This document shows positions 59,486 through 64,000 of a stretch of DNA of 64,000 bases, piece by piece (the stretch's first letter is position 1; each line of letters opens with the position of its first letter). The notes beneath the pieces are model-generated. The model did no database searches and was not told the origin of the DNA. It saw only the letters and a program-made list of their open reading frames with translations. The stretch spans positions 1-64,000 of the forward strand of contig CALTVC010000012.1 in the NCBI GenBank assembly GCA_943912855.1, in the 5' to 3' direction. The position numbers and the translations under genes are program-made. Origin of the DNA: an uncultured Flavobacterium sp. (GTDB taxonomy: Bacteria > Bacteroidota > Bacteroidia > Flavobacteriales > Flavobacteriaceae).

Positions 59486-60559
59486 ATGAATACAACAAAT
59501 GATAAGATAAACATTGTGTCGCATAATGTCAAATGGGCAATAGACTTAATGAAAGATAATCACTTAACAGTAGATAACAGTTTTCAAAGAAAATATGTCT
59601 GGCTTGAAAAACATCAAATAAAACTTATTGAAACTATATTAATGGGGTACCCTATTCCAGAGATTTACATATGGCAAAAAGACATTGATGCAAATACTGG
59701 AAACATGAAGTTCAGTATAATTGATGGACAGCAAAGACTGGGTGCTATTCAAGATTTTATAAATGGTGGCTTCATACTAAATACTAACATCTTAGAACCT
59801 TACAATAAAGCTAAAGAGTTTTCAGGAAAAAAATTTGAGGATTTATCGCCAGAAAATAAAAGCCTAATTTGGAAATTTAAACTTTCAATACGAATAGTTG
59901 ATGAATCGATATCCAGAAATGACGTAGTAACAATGTTCTTAAGATTGAATAGTACTAATATGTCCTTAAATCCACAGGAACTAAGAAATGCCGAATTTGA
60001 CGGTTTATTCATTACTTCTGCAGCAGAAATCTCTGAAAATAAATTTTGGACTAAACACGAGATTTTTTCTACACTTGATAAAAGAAGAATGTTAGATATT
60101 CAATTTATAAGCAGTATTCTTTTATTCATCAGGCAAGGAATAAGTGAGGATACAACGCAAGAAAATTATAATAAGGCTTATGATTTATACAATGAAGAAT
60201 ATAGTGAAAAAGAAGAAGATCAAAAACTTGTTTATAAAATAATATCTGAATGCGAGAAAATAATTGACAACCAGCCTAACATTGAAAAATTTATAAGGCG
60301 AAAGACCCATCTTTATACTTTATTTTTAAACATATACTATTTTATCCAAATTCAAGATAAAGTCGAAATAAGGCAGATTAACAATTATAAAGAATTCGTT
60401 GAGGCATATAATAATGATGCCTTTTTAACAACTCATTTTGGATCTAAAGGGCTTGTAGATGAAATTTATGAATACAAAACGTTAAGTTCAACTGGGACTC
60501 AAAGTAAGTCTAATAGATTAAGACGTTTTGAGATTTTAAAAAAAGTACTATCGTCTTAA
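59486..60559 (+). CDS. Stand-alone DUF262 domain protein (ParB/Srx-like NTPase-nuclease fold)
   Basis: 357 residues. The DUF262 core has FQRKYVW (34-40 region), YPIPEIYIWQ (55-64), the ParB-like IDGQQRLGAIQDF (79-91) and LRLNSTNMSLNPQELRNAEF (152-171). In GmrS and related restriction or BREX-type proteins this domain supplies the nucleotide-dependent step. The DUF1524 HNH nuclease found in GmrD-type partners is absent: after residue 200 the protein is only a helical domain. It is translationally coupled to the NTase-like gene. Likely part of a defence or conflict module; the function is inferred. Confidence 0.82.
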   Translation: MNTTNDKINIVSHNVKWAIDLMKDNHLTVDNSFQRKYVWLEKHQIKLIETILMGYPIPEIYIWQKDIDANTGNMKFSIIDGQQRLGAIQDFINGGFILNTNILEPYNKAKEFSGKKFEDLSPENKSLIWKFKLSIRIVDESISRNDVVTMFLRLNSTNMSLNPQELRNAEFDGLFITSAAEISENKFWTKHEIFSTLDKRRMLDIQFISSILLFIRQGISEDTTQENYNKAYDLYNEEYSEKEEDQKLVYKIISECEKIIDNQPNIEKFIRRKTHLYTLFLNIYYFIQIQDKVEIRQINNYKEFVEAYNNDAFLTTHFGSKGLVDEIYEYKTLSSTGTQSKSNRLRRFEILKKVLSS

Positions 60560-60570
60560 ACCCAATAAAA

Positions 60571-60594
60571 AAACCGCCCCTCTCAGGGCGGTTT
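60571..60594. terminator. Terminator between the DUF262 gene and the CNNM gene
   Basis: 9-bp stem AAACCGCCC (60571-60579) with GGGCGGTTT (60586-60594). The A run at 60566-60573 gives a strong U tract for the minus-strand operon; on the plus strand the T tract is weak. Confidence 0.8.
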
Positions 60595-60653
60595 CATATT
60601 TTAATCGCAACGCGACTTTCAACTTTATGACGTTACAGACTTTCGACTAGCGC

Positions 60654-61931
60654 TTATTCCTTTAATGAACGTACGCGAACCTTGTCTATTTTAATACCAT
60701 CCATGTCTACCACTTCCAGTTCAAAAAGATGCCAGTGTAGCTTTTCGCCCTCTTTAGGAATGTAGCTCAGTTCGGTCATAATAAGGCCACTAACGGTAGT
60801 CACCTCATATTCGCTAACCAGGTCATCCAGGTCAAAATACGTAAGGAAATCGTGTAGCGGGTAATGCCCATCTACCAGCCAGGTGCCTTCGCCTTCCGAA
60901 ACGAGTTTAAACTCGTCTTCGTAGAAGTCGGCAGCGTCGCCTACCAGTGCCTCCAGAATGTCGTTAAGGGTAATAACCCCCTGGAACACCCCGTACTCAT
61001 CAGTAACCAACGCGTAGTGCACCTTGGTTTTCTTAAATATCTCCAGCGCCTTGTATGCCGATGTATGCTCAATAAGATACACAGGCTCTTTGGTAATCTG
61101 CTTCAGGTCGAAATCAGCACGCTCGTAGTTCGCAAAAATATCTTTAAGCTGTACTATACCAGTAACATCGTCCAGGCTGTTGTCCTCACATACCGGATAC
61201 ATATTGTGCAGTTCCTCGAGCATTACCTCGCGGATCTTGTCTTTATTAAAATCAGTACTCAGGTAACTAACCGACTTACGGTGTGTCATGAGCGAGTTTA
61301 CCTTACGGTCGCCAATATGGAACACACGCTCCATAATGTCGTGCTCTATCTCCTGCACTTCGCCACCTTCGGTACCTTCCTTTATTATGGCCTTAATTTC
61401 TTCCTCGGTAACTTTTCCGTCTGCCGTAGGGCGAATGTTAAACAGCTTCATAAGCCCATCGGTACTTGTGGTAAGCAACCAGATGAACGGCGCCGTAATA
61501 ATGCTGATGTACTTCATGGGCACGGCTACCAGCTTGGCAATGCTCTCCGGGTAGGTAAGCCCTATACGCTTAGGCAAAAGCTCGCCCAGTACCAACGAAA
61601 AGAACGTAAGGATAACCACCACTACACCCACCGCGATTTGGTTGGCATACGGTTTTAGCGGTGCAAAGCCTTCTACAAAAACCTGCACATCATCGGTTAC
61701 CTTATCGCCCGAGTATATACCGGTAAGGATACCTATAAGGGTAATCCCTATCTGTACCGTACTCAGGAATTTGTTTGGCGCATTTGCCAAGTCCAGCGCG
61801 GTCTGCGCTGCGCTGTTCCCTTTTTTGGCAGCGGTTTCAAGGCGGTTTTTTCGCGAGGAAATCAGGGCGATTTCACTCATTGAAAACACACCGTTAAGGA
61901 TAATAAGGAATAATATTATGGCTATTTCCAA
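60654..61931 (-). CDS. CNNM/HlyC-CorC family membrane protein (DUF21, CBS pair, CorC_HlyC)
   Basis: 425 residues. Four or so hydrophobic segments in a DUF21 domain (about 1-170, with MSEIALISSRKNRLE and GELLPKRIGLTYPESIAKLV) are followed by two CBS domains (MTHRKSVSYLSTD; VTDEYGVFQGVITLNDILEA) and a C-terminal CorC/HlyC domain (TTVSGLIMTELSYIPKEGEK). The family is linked to magnesium or cobalt transport and its regulation; "hemolysin" is a legacy name. It is last in an operon after hpt and adk (11 nt gap). Confidence 0.93.
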   Translation of the reverse strand: MEIAIILFLIILNGVFSMSEIALISSRKNRLETAAKKGNSAAQTALDLANAPNKFLSTVQIGITLIGILTGIYSGDKVTDDVQVFVEGFAPLKPYANQIAVGVVVVILTFFSLVLGELLPKRIGLTYPESIAKLVAVPMKYISIITAPFIWLLTTSTDGLMKLFNIRPTADGKVTEEEIKAIIKEGTEGGEVQEIEHDIMERVFHIGDRKVNSLMTHRKSVSYLSTDFNKDKIREVMLEELHNMYPVCEDNSLDDVTGIVQLKDIFANYERADFDLKQITKEPVYLIEHTSAYKALEIFKKTKVHYALVTDEYGVFQGVITLNDILEALVGDAADFYEDEFKLVSEGEGTWLVDGHYPLHDFLTYFDLDDLVSEYEVTTVSGLIMTELSYIPKEGEKLHWHLFELEVVDMDGIKIDKVRVRSLKE

Positions 61932-61942
61932 TGGAACGTGGT

Positions 61943-62518
61943 TTAGTTAAGACTGTCTATTACCAGGCTCAGCCTTTCGGTAACTTCCTCTATAGAACCT
62001 ATTCCGTCTACTTCGTAAAACTTCTTCTGGTTCTTATAAAAGTCGGCCAATGGGGCTGTCTTGTGGTTGTACTCCTGGTAGCGGTTACGGATAAGCTCCT
62101 CATCCTGATCATCCGGACGACCGCTGGTTTTTCCGCGCTCTAAAAGGCGTTGTACCAGTACTTCGTCATCCGCTTCAAGAGCTATGGTAGCGTTTATTTC
62201 CCAACCTTTAGAGATAAGGAACGCATCCAGCGCTTCTGCCTGAGGTACTGTACGCGGAAAACCGTCAAACAAAAAGCCTGCGGTACCCGGGTGCTTCTCT
62301 ACCTCATCCTGAAGCATTTTTATGGTTAGTGAATCCGGTACAAGGTCGCCCGCGTCCATAAAGGCTTTGGCCTGCTTGCCCAGTTCGGTTTCGTTTTTAA
62401 TGTTAAAGCGGAACACATCGCCTGTGCTAATGTGTGTAAGGTTGTACTTTCCTTTTAAGAAATCTGCCTGAGTACCTTTACCTGCACCCGGCTTCCCGAA
62501 TAAAACTATATTAATCAT
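61943..62518 (-). CDS. adk: Adenylate kinase
   Basis: Balances AMP, ADP and ATP. The P-loop GKPGAGKGTQ (8-17), TGDVFR, GFPRTVPQAEALD and the ERGKTSGRPDDQDEELIRNR lid region are intact. At 191 residues it is a short-lid form without the zinc lid. It follows hpt by 33 nt. Confidence 0.97.
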   Translation of the reverse strand: MINIVLFGKPGAGKGTQADFLKGKYNLTHISTGDVFRFNIKNETELGKQAKAFMDAGDLVPDSLTIKMLQDEVEKHPGTAGFLFDGFPRTVPQAEALDAFLISKGWEINATIALEADDEVLVQRLLERGKTSGRPDDQDEELIRNRYQEYNHKTAPLADFYKNQKKFYEVDGIGSIEEVTERLSLVIDSLN

Positions 62519-62551
62519 GTTGTTAAAAATATAAATGGTTTGGGTTAAATA

Positions 62552-63082
62552 CTAAGCGTGCAGCTGGTATACTTCGGGCAGGTTACGCCCCAGTCCGTCA
62601 TAATCAAGGCCGTAGCCCACTATGAACTTGTTAGGAATTTCAAAACCTACGTAATCCAGCTTAATGTCTTTCTTATAGGCCTCGGGCTTAAAGAAAAGTG
62701 TGGCAAGCTTTAGTTGTTTCAGCCCTTTATTGGCAAACATCCTTATAAGCTCTTCCACGGTATTGCCCGTATCTACTATGTCTTCTATGATTACTACGCT
62801 GCGGCCTTCCAGGTTTTGGTTCAGCCCTATGAGTTGTTTCACTGCGCCGGTACTGCCCATGCCTTCATACGAAGCCACTTTTACAAAGCTTACCTCGCAG
62901 TTGCCGGTATAGTGTTTCACAAAGTCTGACACCACCATAAAGGCGCCATTCAGCACCCCGATGAATATGGGAGTTTCGCCCTGCAGGTCGGCAGCCACTT
63001 CGGCAGCCAGGCGTTTTAGTTGGGTATTGATTTCGTCGGCCGATATAAACGGCTCAAACTGTTTGTCGTGAAGTTGTATCAC
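62552..63082 (-). CDS. hpt: Hypoxanthine phosphoribosyltransferase
   Basis: Purine salvage enzyme of 176 residues converting hypoxanthine and guanine to IMP and GMP. The PRPP-binding motif VVIIEDIVDTGNT (96-108) and LNGAFMVVSDFVKHY are clear. Together with adk downstream it makes a purine-nucleotide operon. Confidence 0.95.
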   Translation of the reverse strand: MIQLHDKQFEPFISADEINTQLKRLAAEVAADLQGETPIFIGVLNGAFMVVSDFVKHYTGNCEVSFVKVASYEGMGSTGAVKQLIGLNQNLEGRSVVIIEDIVDTGNTVEELIRMFANKGLKQLKLATLFFKPEAYKKDIKLDYVGFEIPNKFIVGYGLDYDGLGRNLPEVYQLHA

Positions 63083-63113
63083 TGTTAGGATTGTGTTGTA
63101 TTAAAGAAAGCTA

Positions 63114-63121
63114 CAAATATA
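63114..63121 (-). promoter_or_regulatory. -7 box of the hpt-adk operon
   Basis: TATATTTG on the minus strand, a full match to TAnnTTTG, 31 nt before the hpt ATG. No clear -33 element. Confidence 0.5.
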
Positions 63122-63279
63122 CTAATTGTACCACAGCCACTTATACATAAGACTGTATTTTGCAATAATTTTATGAATGTTAAAATAAGGCTAATTTTCA
63201 ACAAGTTAACAATCCTAACCAACATATAGCGGTAATTTTATGAGTGTATAATAATTTTCCGCACAACTATTTTCCGCTT

Positions 63280-64000
63280 ATGAAAACCATATCATTACCT
63301 CTTTTGTTCTCGGTAGCCCTTTTACTGGGCAGTTGCCAGGAGAAAAAAATAACCAAAGAAGAAAAACAGGAGGCGAAAGCCGAAGGCGAAGTTACCGTAA
63401 CTACCGCCATAGGTCCGCTTACTCTACCCGCCCCATACAGCACCGAAAGCGTAGCCAAAAACAGCAAGATGACCGACTGGCCAGAAGGTCAGGGACCTAA
63501 AGCCCCGGCAGGTTTTACCGTAACCAAATTTGCGGGTGACCTGAAAAATCCACGCAATACCTACGTGGCTCCTAACGGCGACCTTTTTGTAGCGGAAAGC
63601 GGTACCGCCATGAGTGCCGACCGTATTACACTATTTCGCGATGCTGATAAGGATGGCAAGTATGAAACCCGCCTTGTTTTTGCCGAAAAGCTGAACCAGC
63701 CGTACGGGCTTTTAATACTGAAAGATAAATTCTACATAGCCAATACTGATGGTTTGTATCAATACCCTTATAAAACCGGCGACACCAAACTTACCGGTAC
63801 AGGCAAGCGCATCGTATCTTTACCTGCCGGCGGTTACAACAACCACTGGACACGTAACCTCATAGCCAATGCCGATGGTTCTAAAATATACATATCGGTT
63901 GGCTCCGGCAGTAATGTGGGCGAACACGGTATGGAGAACGAAGTACGCCGTGCCAATATACTAGAGGTAAATCCTGATGGTTCAGGCGAACGTGTATTTG
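63280..64000 (+). CDS. PQQ-dependent sugar dehydrogenase-like lipoprotein (3' part outside window)
   Basis: Open from ATG 63280 to the window edge (240 codons). Signal peptide and lipobox LLGSC, a Lys/Glu-rich linker, then the beta-propeller start: FTVTKFAGDLKNPRNTYVAP, GDLFVAESGT, LNQPYGLLILKDKFYIANTD, and IYISVGSGSNVGEHGMENEV. This matches the soluble glucose/sorbosone dehydrogenase family (GSDH), periplasmic quinoproteins. The C-terminal catalytic half is outside the window, so activity cannot be judged. Confidence 0.87.
   Translation, partial: MKTISLPLLFSVALLLGSCQEKKITKEEKQEAKAEGEVTVTTAIGPLTLPAPYSTESVAKNSKMTDWPEGQGPKAPAGFTVTKFAGDLKNPRNTYVAPNGDLFVAESGTAMSADRITLFRDADKDGKYETRLVFAEKLNQPYGLLILKDKFYIANTDGLYQYPYKTGDTKLTGTGKRIVSLPAGGYNNHWTRNLIANADGSKIYISVGSGSNVGEHGMENEVRRANILEVNPDGSGERVF

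Noticed and set aside
58845..60559. CBASS or GmrSD assignment for the NTase-DUF262 pair
   Set aside because: No cyclic-nucleotide effector or CD-NTase signature, and no DUF1524 HNH domain, so neither known system fits.
60864..61658. 264-codon open frame on the + strand
   Set aside because: Antisense to the CNNM gene with its clear CBS and DUF21 motifs; a shadow of codon bias.
1..64000. tRNA or rRNA genes
   Set aside because: No cloverleaf or rRNA-like segment was recognised by eye; a tRNAscan run would settle it.

Overview
This window looks like chromosomal DNA from a Bacteroidota bacterium, most likely Flavobacteriaceae (Flavobacterium-like). The signs are SusC/SusD outer-membrane pairs, a subtilase with a C-terminal type IX secretion sorting domain, promoters of the TTTG-N19-TAnnTTTG type, almost no Shine-Dalgarno sequences, and many short palindromic intergenic repeats. 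No tRNA, rRNA, CRISPR array or insertion-sequence transposase was recognised.

Layout. 1-4255 holds a SusC-type receptor cut by the window edge and a secreted subtilase. 4439-10275 is housekeeping: rnhB, lipB, lysS, eno and carA. 10450-27927 is one continuous minus-strand block for translation: rpsL-rpsG-fusA-rpsJ, a terminator, an odd G-poor spacer and a new promoter, then rplC through rplQ including secY, infA, rpmJ and rpoA. 28102-35729 is envelope: an Omp85 protein, then a four-gene SusC-SusD-DUF5011-like-lipoprotein operon. 35790-43481 mixes rlmB, a rhomboid protease, a TonB-dependent receptor, small exported proteins and rarA.

43755-47682 is a tight five-gene minus operon. It starts with a LolD/MacB-type ABC ATPase and an FtsX-like permease carrying a 19-histidine loop, followed by a DUF3299-like exported protein, a YjjG-type HAD phosphatase and an exported protein of unknown function. 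A metal-handling role is inferred. 47783-57381 is accessory: an aldo/keto reductase with an AraC regulator, radC, lipoproteins, a DUF1287 protein, a siderophore-interacting flavoprotein with its own AraC regulator, a DUF695 protein and several palindromic repeats, one inserted inside another. 57394-58752 is an Mpl-type Mur ligase. 60654-63082 is an hpt-adk-CNNM operon, and the window ends inside a PQQ-dependent sugar dehydrogenase-like lipoprotein gene.

The best candidate for an undescribed system is the two-gene cassette at 58845-60559: a nucleotidyltransferase-like protein followed after 2 nt by a stand-alone DUF262 protein. It is far more AT-rich than its neighbours, has its own promoter and sits between two housekeeping genes. 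This fits a horizontally acquired anti-phage or conflict module, but the function is inference from sequence alone.
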